From Rhabdornis inornatus (Eukaryota; Chordata; Aves; Passeriformes; Rhabdornithidae), in contig VWZS01004363.1 in assembly GCA_013397075.1 (NCBI GenBank), positions 1,719,194 through 1,783,193 on the forward strand: 64,000 nt of DNA. Direction: 5' to 3'. The position numbers and the translations under genes are program-made. Below are positions 1 to 12,200 of the stretch, piece by piece. The notes below the pieces were generated by a model. That model made no database searches. It worked only from the letters and a program-made list of their open reading frames with translations, and was not told the DNA's origin. Position 1 is the stretch's first letter; every line of letters begins with the position of its first letter.

Positions 1-2609
1 GTTGAGCCCTTCCACTCTGATCACCTGCATCTGTGGTTTTAACAATTTGGTGCTCAGCTTCCCACTCCCTTTAACACTTGTCACTGCTTTTCCAGGAGAA
101 GTTGTCAAAAATATTAGTGTTATCCCCTTAGGCAACAAAACCATTCCAAACTGTTTTCCACTGAACTTGAGTCCATTTCTGAGTTACCGTGTGTGTACAA
201 ATTACTGGATGCCTGTGACATTTCAGGAACTTGTGTTCATTTCAGTCAATGTAAATATTTTGATAGCTGAAGTATGTGTTTGGGAACTCATTACAGGATT
301 CTTATATCACGGTAGTGCAATTATTTTAATAATATAAAATTTGGGGGGGGATTAATCTTTTAGATGCTGAAAGGAAATAAACCCTGGTGTTCTCAGTAAA
401 TGCTCCAACCAGTCTTGTAGGCAAAAACTTTTATTTGGTTTGAAAGAATTATTTATATCTTACAATTCTTCTGAGTAACATGCCTAGCAATTTAATTGCT
501 AGTTTGGTTACTCACATGCTGATGTTTCTTCACATATGTAAATAACCCACCTATTTTAAAATACCATAGCTTAAATAACAGTCTCCCACATCTAGTGTGT
601 ACACAATGATTTCAAATTGCTTCCACAAGGACGCAAGGGGGAAGAATAGTTTTTGTTGTAGACATTTCATAAAAAGAGTGCACACCAAGCTGAATTTGTA
701 TAAGCTGGGGCAGGAATTCAGTCTTATGAATTTAGATTGTCCTGGCATTATTCCAGTTTGGGAGGAGAGGATGGAGTCCACAACATCGCAGATGTGGCTG
801 TTGTCATTTAAATGCATGAGGTTTCACAGCATACAGCAGGAAAGCGGAGAGCACATTTGAAAATCATACAAAGGATCAACCAGTTTCTGATTAAGAACAC
901 TTTTTTTCTTAGTGTCTTCCTTTAAATGTAGAAAATAAATATCAAATGAACAGCCTTACTATGAAATTGTTACAAGTTCATTAACTATGTTTACCTCCCA
1001 AGTAAATGCATTGAAAGGAAAAGACTTGTTGCCTGTCAGGAGCAAATGAGCTGAATTACGCAGGTTATGTTTTATACTCCAGCTGATTTTACCAGTGCAG
1101 GCACCGAGGCTTCAACACATGCATTTTTGACAATGTCTGCAATTACTTGTGAAAACTATTCTTGCACACATTGTTTCCCTGAATCTCAGACCTACTTAAA
1201 ATAGACATAATGCTCTGGCTGGTAGCAATTTCAGTATTTTAAAAGTATTAAGGAAGCACTGCTTAGACGAAGTTATTTGTGCTGTAACTAACAGTTGCTT
1301 ACAATGTCTCTAGGCACAAAACCCCATCATCTGTCATTAGCAGACAGTGATTTCCAGTGATGATATCAAAGTACTGGTTATTGAAAGGGAGATCTTTCTC
1401 TTGTACACTTCCCTGAACCATGTTCCCTTCTAGGGAGCCTTATCTCAATAGGGACTTCACTGCACCTAAGAAAACAACTCAAGCAGAGCTCAGGATTAAT
1501 AGAGCAATCTAAAAACTTTAAAAAGCTCAATTTCTCTTCCCCCAAACAGTAGCAGCAGTAGTTTGGGAAGTGTCCTCAAAGGGCGGAGGTAGGACCAGTA
1601 ACAGTAAATTATGTGACAATTGTACAATTATTTGACAATAACAACACGTTAACACTTTTGCATTTACCAATGGAAGCTCCAGAAGCAAAAGGCTTCTTAA
1701 GAAGAAGGTTAAGATAACAGGTGTCCACTATAAAAAGCAAGCGAAAGCACTGCCAGCATCTCATCCCATACAGGCTCCACAGCATGTCCCAAAATCTTGA
1801 AGAGGCTGAGAAGCTACACTGCAGTGTGGGTGGAAGCAGAAGGTTTGGCACTGGAGAGTAATGCAAGAGTGCAGCTGCCCAAACAAGGGTGTAAGCTCTA
1901 TCATGTTGACATTTCCAAGCCCGTCCCCATCTCTGGGACTGCCAGCTGGCACTGCCAGCTGAAAGAGCCTCTGCTTCTCTGGCTGACCTGGGACCTCACA
2001 CCACCCCTGAGGGACAGGACAACAGCCTGTGGAGGGAGTGGGCCTGGCTGCAGCACTACCTTCCAGGGAAGTTTGTTCAGCTCTCCCACCAGGGCACTCT
2101 GGGCTCCAGGAGAAGCAAAGGCAACATCTTGCAGTAAGTGCTGCTTCAGCAATGTGAGGCTTCAAGTTCAGAATGCCAGAGCTTGGCTTTTCATCCTGTA
2201 TGGTGTTCTCAGGACAAGCTGAGGAGCTGAACATCTGTGGAAAATTATTACCCCCCAGTAGCAGTGCTGCAGGATTGCTGCTTAGACTGCTTAATTCGTA
2301 ACTACACTTTGAGCAAGGTGGGGAGTTTACAAATTAACTGCCTTGCCTGGAAAGGGGAGAGGCTGCTTCCAGTGCTGGTCTGATATGGCTGATGGAGGCA
2401 GATGTGATACATACGTAACTTTTTTCCAGTTTGCTCACCCAACATTCTCACCTTTTCTTACAACAGCGCATGCTTCCCTGTACATTATTAAACAGGCATA
2501 GCCAGTCATATCCTAGGGAATCACAGGAAGAGTTTGGGAATCCACATAAATTAAATTTAGGTTACTATGAGTAAATTTAGAATAGTATGAGTGTGAAAGA
2601 ATGATGACA
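1..2609. other. No recognisable gene; region beyond the STX17 3' end
   Basis: Mostly AT-rich single-copy-looking sequence with a modestly GC-rich patch at about 1780-2230. Open frames here are short, overlap on both strands and match no family I recognise. In human, ERP44 lies convergently beyond the STX17 3' end. I looked for an ERP44-like C-terminus ending in an RDEL-type retention signal on the plus strand and saw none. This stretch may be intergenic, ERP44 3' UTR, or a longer STX17 3' UTR. Confidence 0.5.
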
Positions 2610-2615
2610 TTTATT
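2610..2615 (-). promoter_or_regulatory. Candidate STX17 polyadenylation signal
   Basis: TTTATT on the plus strand is AATAAA on the minus strand. It is the first canonical hexamer about 385 bases downstream of the STX17 stop codon. This would give a short 3' UTR. Longer isoforms are possible, because another minus-strand AATAAA occurs near 429-434. No transcript evidence is available. Confidence 0.4.
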
Positions 2616-2999
2616 TTCTTTTCTTTGGAGCACTAGAATAAAAGCTCCCACTTCTCATGGCATTCATGGGAAAGCACTAGGATTTCCAAGTATCTCTTTG
2701 CATTGTCTGGAAAAAACTTTGTGCAAATTTGGCATGAAGCACCTGTCACCCATTATTACAGTTGTGAATATAGCTTACCTAAGAATTATGTAATTAAAAG
2801 TTATCCATATAATTTTCAAAGGACTGATGTCACCATGTCTGAAAAGAGAAAATTCGGACACGACTGTTTCAGCCCTCCCAAGGAACAGAACTGTCATCAA
2901 AATTCACACAACTCAGCCTTGTATGTAAAGCATTAGGCTGCAAGTCTGTCATTAGTTCAGCTACTACACTGTTGTTCCTGGTCATAATGAATCTATACT

Positions 3000-3239
3000 T
3001 CAGCTGGATTTTTTGGCACTTTGGTGAGAAAGTTCTGGACAGCTGGAAGAGACCTGCTCAATCATTTTTTGCTTTTTTCTTTGTATCAATTTTCCACCTG
3101 TGAAGCCCAAAATCCCACCACCAAGTGCAGCTGCAACTCCTGCTACTTTGAAGCCTGCAAGGAGACCAATAGGACCCCCCACCACTCCACCAATGACTGC
3201 ACCTGCCACAGGCAGAGCTGCCAGCTTGTATTTTGCAGC
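3000..3239 (-). CDS. STX17: STX17 terminal coding exon (membrane hairpin and C-tail)
   Basis: Residues 223-301 and the stop codon. The acceptor is a long pyrimidine tract (A-rich on the plus strand at 3246-3260) ending in CAG before GCTGCAAAA. It encodes [13 protein letters not shown], then the glycine-zipper hairpin that places STX17 in the autophagosome membrane, then the basic KLIQRKKQK and a tail ending SAKKSS. A minus-strand frame continues upstream to 3356, but that part is intron. The plus-strand frame at 3100-3321 is its antisense shadow. Confidence 0.97.
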   Translation of the reverse strand, partial: AAKYKLAALPVAGAVIGGVVGGPIGLLAGFKVAGVAAALGGGILGFTGGKLIQRKKQKMIEQVSSSCPELSHQSAKKSS

Positions 3240-6200
3240 CTGTAAAGGAAAAAAAAAAAAGTTAGAATACTTGCCTGTGGCGATGTGCATTTTCCCCTCA
3301 CTGCTCTTGGCAATGACTTGAATGCTCGGTGATAAATAAACTTTACAAATTAGCATTTAAAAAAGTATGACAGAACATGCTAAAACCAATTCAAAATAAG
3401 CTGTCTTGTGTATGCAGTTGTGAACCAGGTCTTTTCACATATTTCTGGCTGCTGTGTACACTGGGTGTTACCTGGTCAACATCATTAAATCAGAAACTGA
3501 GAAAACGCTCAGACTTTTCAGTGATGGGCCTGACTCCAACTTTGGGGTTTATTTAGCAACTGACATGGAACAGGATGGAAATGACAGGTTATCATCAGCC
3601 TCTTGTTTAATGTTTATGTGATTCTTGTGAGCCAGTCACTGTCTGCACTTGTCTTTGCAGATAAACCAAAGTAACCATCAGAACAGTGTTTAAAAAGGCC
3701 CCCCAAAATTAAATAACTGTATTTTTTAGCAGCCTGGATGCAACAGAAAATTACAAGAGAGATTGATTTTTTTTTCCCTGCTACCTGTGGGTCATTTCTT
3801 CCTTATTTCCTTAATTGCTGGTTCCCTCAGCATTAAAGACGGCAGATCAATGGGGTTAATACAGAGGGTGGCTGGGAGGCAGAGCACCATTGATTCACCA
3901 GCAGGAGCAGATCCCTACCTTCCCCAAGTTTTTGGTTCCCTCTTCAACATTCGCAGCAGCACTGTTGACATGGTCTTCAATCCTGTCAATCTTCTCCTGC
4001 TGGGACTAGATGCAAAGGAATTATGAGTGAGGGAACCTGCTGGGAAGCAGCAGTGAGCCAATACACACCATTTTAATGCCTGTAATCAGGGCCCCACAGC
4101 AGCTTTCATCTGCACCCAGAAGCCTTAGTGGTGCTCCATGATTAGCATCTGATAAACTCTGCTGAAACTACAGACTTACTTTAAAAAAATCTAAACTATT
4201 AAGTAATAATATGGGGTGGATATTAGACAATGTCTTGCTGCAGTTAGAGCAAACAACTCAAATGATTTCTAAATCTTTCTATGGATAGAGGAATTCACAT
4301 TCCAAAAGGAAAAATAATCCAAATTAGCCTGTTTTGTTTCCTGCGGAGTCTCATGTTCAAAAAAAAAATATTCTGTAAAGGGCATTTATAAGATCAGTAC
4401 TAACTCCAACATACAAAGCTGCATCAAGAAATCTAAGAAGTGTTTAATTATGACATTATAGAACAATGACTTCAGAAGTAGCGACAGCACGGAAAATATA
4501 CTTGATGTTGCTCTGTATTTTATTGTTTGATTTTACAGAAACATTCCATCCTTTCTCCAAATGCAGTCAGTCAGGTTTCCCTGCAGTCTCTCCCAGGGAA
4601 CACTACAGCAGAAGATAAAGGGGTCTGTGGGTTTGTTCTTATTCTAATCTCAGCAGTACACAGGCTGTTTTATGTCACAAAATAATGAGATGGCTGATGT
4701 TCAGCTTAAAATAAAAGGCATTCTGAACTTTTTGCCTTTTTCTAATTCAGAAACTGCTGAGTACACCAGCTCTGGTATTCATCTACAATGCAGTCCACCC
4801 ACCTATTACAGCTAATGATGGTTAAGTGCAAAATCCAGGAAGTCCTGGGAACAGGACCTCTTCCTTTAACATTTAGAATACTGAATGAGCATTTTTGCAG
4901 TCCCTCTCTACTCTAATGGTTCTTACTCGGAGTTATTTTGTATAGATGAAGCAGCACATACTCAGCAGAAAAGATAAAAGCTAGTTTATTTATTCCTACT
5001 AAACCAATAGCAAGGAGATTAAAGAACCCTCCTAGGAGATGAGAATTGTGCATTTAAATTCCCTATGGAATGAGAAGAACTAAACACTGGGAACCAACAT
5101 TTTGGCAATGCGGTGAGAGCAGAGAAAGGTCATGATAAAGGTAATAAAGGATTTTTCTAGCACTCCTTATTAAGTGAGAAAAGGGACCTGACAAACACAC
5201 ACCCTGTGCAGTAAAAGCTGTCACCACCATTACAATTAGAAATTGTAAAAATGAACAGGACCTGGGTAGAAGTCTGCAATCAACACTGCAGAGCTTCTGC
5301 TAAGGTTTAGCTCGTGGTCACATGCACTGGCTGGAACATCGTAGCTGCTCCAGTGACAAGAACTTGGGAGCAACCCCCAGCACTAGTGCTGAAAGAAGAG
5401 ACTGCTGCCTCCTCAAAGTGTCACCTTGGCAGAGCCTGAACCACAGGGGAGACACATCCTCAGCTTTTTTTTTGTCCCCACCTAGGAGTTATCCATTCAC
5501 CCTATTTTTGTAGGAGACTGTAGGACAGAATGCAGAATACTTACACAGACTAAGAGAGAAAACTCAGTCACCAACTGGCTGAGCTCAATCAAATCCTGGA
5601 AATAAAAAACAAATGTTATTCTGTGATAGTTGCTAAAACCAAAAGTGCCAACATGGCAGGGAGGGAGTTCCAACATACCCCTTCTAAACTTTCCCAGGAC
5701 TCAGCTGCATTTTCTTCCTGAGGTATTTCTGGAAGGCAGGAGTAGATCTGGATCAAACTTTGGGAGCCATCCTTCACTTCCGTGTTATATAAAGTTTCTG
5801 AATGAGAAACATCATGTTTATAAATAAATGCACTGAATCAGGATGCAGGTGTTGTGCAGACTTTCTCACTCTTGAAGTCTCTCAAGGGTAACCCAATACT
5901 TAACCTAATTTAAACCAAGAAACTGTCCCAAAATGATCATATAGGGAGAAGCCTTACAGCACTACACAGTTTCTTAAAAGGATGTTATTGATGAAGAAAT
6001 AGATTCATTTCTATTAGCACATTTTCACAACCAGTCCTGAAATGATACTAAATTATACTCCTGCATTCAAGGTCATTGAATTCATTTTGTATCGACCAAG
6101 CTGAGAAAACTGAGCTTGCAACAAAAACTTTTCGTTTACCTACGACACATAAAAACGCTGCGCTCCCAAAACTGAACAGACAGTTATTCATTTTATGATT

Positions 6201-9200
6201 GATTATCATGCTACTGGTTTGATTTTCAGCCATTGGGAACTAAAACAAACTGGAGGAAAAAGCTTTCAAAGCAAAAGCAGTGAAACCCAAGTAATGTGGT
6301 GCCCAGCATTCCTTGCTGTATCGGTTGGGTAAATGGTACTAAGCATGGCAGACATTTGCAGCTCAGTGCTTTACAGGAGATATTCTCAAGTATGTGCTTC
6401 CCTAAATCACCTGGACTGAATGCAGAAGACATTAGGACAAAGTATGGTGTTAAAAATGGGGAATGACAGAGCAGAGACAATGAACAGGCACACACACACC
6501 TCCTCCAGTCAGAGCCCACTGTGGATGTCACAGACATGCTGGTAATTGTGGACAACAAATTGAGCGGCAATAAAGAAAAATAACAAACAAGTTTGGCTTA
6601 TTAATACAAGGACTGAGGAAGAGCTTGGGAATCTGAAAGGCAGACTGGAGAAGGTGTCTATGTAAGCATACTGCAAAGATCATCTCAATTCAAACAACTT
6701 CAATTTCTGAAGGGAGATCGCTCCTTCAGTAGGACACTGGTATTTTCTTCCTTGGGATGGCAGTCCCAAGAGAAAGCTTATTATGGGGAAGGCTGGTTAG
6801 ATGTGTCTAACAATACTAAAGTGTAAATATTGTATTAAAATCTTTAGATACAATCATTGTGCCAAGGTACGATAATAATATTATATAACTGTTACAACAA
6901 CAGATATGACCAATGGAAAACAAATAAATATCATATTTATAAAAAAATCAGTAATAGTGCATGCTTATTCATGGAACTAATTTAAGATAAAATAAAAATG
7001 ATACATTTTCATAATACTTGTCCATTTCTCAACATTTTTATCCCAATATCTCATAACAGCTTAAGGACCCAGTCTTCCTACTCTCAGCTAAGTAGAAGTC
7101 TAATATGAGTGAAGTTGATATTTAGTCATAATTACTAAGTAAGCAGAGTAACAAGAATGCACTAAGCAATTTGGGGGCTTATTTTGGGCTTTTTCTTCCT
7201 AATTATTTCTACCCCTTTTTCTTTAAGAATCCAGACACGGAAGGCACTTCATGTTCTACAATCATCACCTGTTCTTCCAGAACGTATTTTTGATTAATAA
7301 CCTCAGATTAATCAAGGTTGTATACTCAGTTCTAAAATATCCCTTTCCCCTTTTCAATATAATTAATTATATATCCAAATGTGTGCATTTTTGGAGAAAA
7401 CTCTTCTTCCACATACTCTGACATTTATCACAGATTTTGAGGATTTTATTTCATTTCAATCCTACACAATCCTATTTCAAAATCAAATTTCTTCTGCCCA
7501 GAAAGGTGTACTCTTCCCCAGTCAGCCACATGAATGTTAAGTTGGTTAAAATGAAAGTATTCATAGTTCAAAAGCAAAATAAAAATTTCACTAAACAAAA
7601 CTGTCTCCTCCCAAGACCTTGCTCTGGTCTGTTCCTACTGTAGAAAAGCATATCCTTGGAAGTGTATAAATGATACCAAAGTTTTGCATGACACATATTC
7701 CAGAGAAATTAAAACTGTAATAGAGCTTACATGTTATCATTTTGTAATAACTAAAAATCAGTGAGAAAAAATTCCTCATGAAAATTCTTTATTCACTTCA
7801 AAACACTCAGATAAAGAACAAGAAGGGTAAGAGGTGGTCACATTTGGGCTGAAAGTTTGAGGAAGAAATTTATATTCACTACTTCACTTTTTATCAAGTC
7901 TAACCAGTTTTAATAGAATTGAGAATGGAAGTGACTCCACCAGTTCATTTATACAGCATCTCCACAGAAATACAGTAATACAAAACACCTCTGCAGATTT
8001 CACAGAGGAGCTTTACACGTCATTACACTCAAGATAAAAATCTAATGCTCTGGAAGATTCAATATGTTGCTTAAAATATTTTAGTAATTTTAAGAGTGGA
8101 GTCTCACCTTTTGTTAATATTTGTTTAATATGCAATTAAATTCCATTTCTATTGGCCCTCAATTGAGGATGGTGAATGGGGGAAGGGACTGTATCATATC
8201 ACTGACATGCCTTCTAAATGGGAGATTTGAATTTGTAAACTCCTTCCTTCTCTACCAGATGGGAAGCAACATGCTACAAAGAACAGGCACGTATTGAACC
8301 TCCTTTGATTAAGATCAACAGCCAAGATTTGCTGTCAGGACTGCAGCCTCTGAGCACAAAAGAACAGGCAATATACTGTGTCTGGGTTAGCAATTCAACA
8401 GGGCTGCTTGCACAGGCAGGCAAACTTAAAAAAAAAACTGTTTAATTGTATTTAGTTGTCTGCCTGTCTGTTTTACTTTAAATGGGGTGAATTATTTCCA
8501 CATTCCTGAGCAGACTTGCAGATGCTTGTCATTCCAGTAATATTTTTTCTGTTCTTCTCATCCCCATCTTTCTAATCAATTTATTTGGCCTTCTGAAGTG
8601 CTGTTATTCTCAATGTCCTTTGTACTTCAAAGGTATTCCAGATTTCAGAAGCAGTCCTATTCTTTGAAATTAAACTCTAATTCCCATTTGCCACCTATGT
8701 AATTGTGTAAAAAAGAGAAGCAGTAAGCCAGGACAAAGCCTTTCCAATGAAATACTGGAATGTACTGACAGCAACTGCAGAAAGTCACAAACAGAAGAGG
8801 TATCCTAAATTTACTTCTGATCATAACAGAGAAGAGCTCACAAAGAAGACTGAAAGTAACGGCTAATATATATGAAGGGAATCACTGAATATTGAAGACA
8901 ATGAGCTCTCCACAAAAGAGATGTTCACAAAACTGGGTAAAATGATTAACAGAAATTATGTGGAAGAAGTTCCTAAAAGACAAAGGACTGCAGAATTGCT
9001 GGCAGACACTAAAAAACAGGCTGTGCTGAAGATGACATCAAATTGTCCTGATGCAGAGGAAGATGTTTATGCTTCAGCAAGAGCTCTTCAATGCCCTGGA
9101 TGCCAAGAATTTGACACACAGTATGAGTATAAAGAAAAACGTAAGCACAGAAAGTTAGTATCAGGAAGACCAGGACATAAATACATTGCAACTACCAAGC

Positions 9201-12200
9201 AGCATAAATGGTAGCCAGGAAGTTTCTGTGAATGTTCTGAAGTTAGAGTAAGATGAAGGACATGGAAATGCATTGCCAGATAAAAAGGTAGCTTTAAGCA
9301 TGTATTTACTGCAATTAATTTAAATAAGAAAGAAAGAGAGAAATAGTCTGAAACATAAAAAGAACAGGTTAAAAATATTTAGATGAGCTAGGCCTATTTA
9401 GGGTCTGAAGGTTTGATGAAATTCACTCTAGAGCATTTTTAAGAAACAGCCTCTGAAATTTCAAGCCTATTTTTGAGAACTTGAATAAGGAGGTCCCAGA
9501 GGACTACAAGAGAAGAGACTTTGAAATTCACTACTGAACCACTAACTACAACATGTTGAAGAGGTAGAGACATTTATGTCAGAAGCCAATTCAGTCTGTT
9601 CTGTTGGCCTTGTAAGAAGAGAGTCTTTTACAATAAGGCTGGTGAGGGTGAGGGTGGTGAGGGTGGCACAGGCTGCTCAGAGAAGCTGTGGATGCCCCTA
9701 TCACTGGAAGAGTTCAAAGGCCAGGTTGGACAGGGCTCTGAGCAGCCTGGTCTGTTGGAAGTATCCCTGTCTGTGGCAGGGAGCTTGGATCTAGATGATC
9801 ATCAAAGGGTCCCTTCTAACCCAAACAGTTGTATGACTCTGTGTTTGATTTATCTTCATGTTCACAAGGTTTTCTCATACTACTGCACATGACATTCTTG
9901 AAAGCAAGCCCAGTTGTCAAATCTCCTTTTCTCCCTGCTCAACCACGAGGCTCACTGGCTTGTTAATCACACTTGAAAGAGTTCTTGTAGTTTTGCATGC
10001 AGCAACAAGAAGGGTCGTGATATCCAATCTGACAGCAGGTTCTTCTACAGTGCTACTGACTAAGAATGCTCTTTCGATTTTAAGACACATGAAATAATTT
10101 TAAGTAATACTGCTACTGCAGCAATCAAACTAATTACAGATCTGTGGAAGGGTTTAATCCTGATGTAACCAACCATCTCATAGATTATCAGGAGAGAGCA
10201 CTAGCCAGCACCAAGGCATAATAGAGACTTCTCCTGAAGACAGAATGGTAGAACAAAGATTGAAATATATTTTATACAAAAAGGAGGAAAGACCAGCAAA
10301 CATATCTGATTTCTAGCACGTCACAGTGTGTTTTCCAAATCTTTTATTTAAATTCATTTATACTCTTTTCTTCTTTCTTGTCAGTTACTGCTGAGGGAGC
10401 AGAAAACATTCCCAAAGTAGAGAACCCCTCTGTTTCCCTGGAAAAGGCCCCTTGGAAAACGATACCTTAAAGATAAGAAACTGCTTGCTTAAGAGTGACG
10501 AATACCAAAAGGTATTCAGCTCCCCTTAGTAGACCCCGTGTTATCTTTTGGTAATATTAATGGTTCATTTTCCTTTTGTATTAATAGGCTAGTTTTAAAT
10601 CTAAAGTCCTTCGTGGATTGGTTAGCATTTGGAATTCCTTTGGTAATTGGTGCAAAATGTAAAACCCCCAGAAGATATAAAAACCCTGTTAGAAACCCTA
10701 ACCGTGGAATATGCTAAGACTGGATACCTCCATAGAATAAACCTATGGATTTGTGCCTCTCTTCATGTTCCCATCTCTTCACTCTGCTGGCTTGAGGCGC
10801 GTTGCAAGCCAGATTCTGTCTGGGCAAGGCTTGAAAGCATGTCCTGCTGGGGCAGTCTCGAGGTCTCACGGAGACCCCCAACCCACCGGTGACAAGTTAC
10901 CAAGTTAAAATGCTACAGGAAGAGATTTTCTTCTTTACCTAGAGACTTGCTCCTCTTTTCCATATATTTCAGCAATGCTGTATTGCACTGTCATATAAAA
11001 ATTTTCCTGGCATTTCTTCACTAATTCAGTGAAAATGGCCAAAATGATTATTTGCACATGATCAAGTGATTTGCAGAGGAGGGGAAAAGAAGCCAAGCTA
11101 TCTTGAAACATGAATGTATTCTGCTTCCTATGAACAGTCCACTATTTCAAGATCCAAGGCTACAGGATCTTTCTCATGGAAGGCCACAAATATTTAATTT
11201 TTTAAGATACTTAAGCATTTTCTATCAAAATTCAGTCACAGGGCATGACAAAAGTGTGGTGTAGGGAAAGAAATCTACTTCACTAACAATACTCTTCAAC
11301 TGAAATCCCATTTATTTACTTCATTTAAATGTGGTCAGAGAAATTGCATACTGGATACAACAACAAAGATACAATAAATACAGAAATTAAATTCTACTAC
11401 CTTGACCTAGAGTTGCAGATCTGGTTAAAGAGGCATCCTCCTGTTCTTTGAGTTGCCTTTTAAGTTCTTCTGCAGATTCAGAATGCAGCTGCAAGAAGTC
11501 TTTAATAGCAGTTGAAGCTTCTTCTTTAATGGGATTTATCATTCTCCACAGAACTGGGATATCTTCCTGCCGGACTTGCAAACAGAGTTTCTCCATTTCT
11601 CTCATATTGGCACGGAGTTGCTGCAAGAATATTAAGAATTGTTTTGTAGCTTACTGGTGTGCGAGAACACCAGACACCTTCAGTGCCTGGGAAGCATCTA
11701 TCATCTTTATGATCAAGGGAGAAACATTTTTGAAGCCATCACCACCACTATTTTGATTTTTCTGGCTGTCAATTTTGTACTTTATCCACTCCTCCAAGTC
11801 AGTTTATTTTATTTTGGGTTTCAATTAAAGTATTTAATCAATGATTCTGTGTAATAATTAACTATTTCATTGTGTAATTGCTGAAGTTATTTCTGTTTCT
11901 CTGGTCAATTTAGGTCTTTGCCAAAATATTTACACAAATTGCAATAATATCCAAGTAAAGTAAGTGACTGCTTCTCAAAATTTGCTTTTTAAAATATAAT
12001 AAGTGACTGTGGTGATCACAGGACCACAGGATACAGTCATTCATAACCCCCAAACTACCTCAGAACTTTCATTTTGTGAAGACAACTTCAGGGACAAAGG
12101 AGAAGGATTACTTTTTTCCTTTTAATTTTATTTTTCAGATGAAGGACAAATATTTGTTTGATTGAAATACCAATTTTAATAAAACATATAAATACATCTA

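Larger units (their letters stand above)
5798..11400 (-). other. STX17 intron between exons 4 and 5
   Basis: A 5.6-kb AT-rich intron. It contains a plus-strand CR1 remnant at 9411-9843 and an unexplained plus-strand 97-codon open frame at 8921-9214. Nothing else is recognisable. Confidence 0.8.

Noticed and set aside
1761..2234. 157-codon minus-strand frame in a GC-richer patch downstream of STX17
   Set aside because: It overlaps an equally open plus-strand frame, has no domain, and is rich in Cys, Pro and Ser without a pattern; likely non-coding.
1..2600. Possible ERP44 3' end, expected from human synteny
   Set aside because: No plus-strand coding sequence resembling the ERP44 C-terminus or its RDEL-type signal was seen. 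Any 3' UTR cannot be recognised without alignment.
3021..3321. Plus-strand open frames over the STX17 terminal exon
   Set aside because: Antisense shadows of a clearly identified coding exon on the minus strand.
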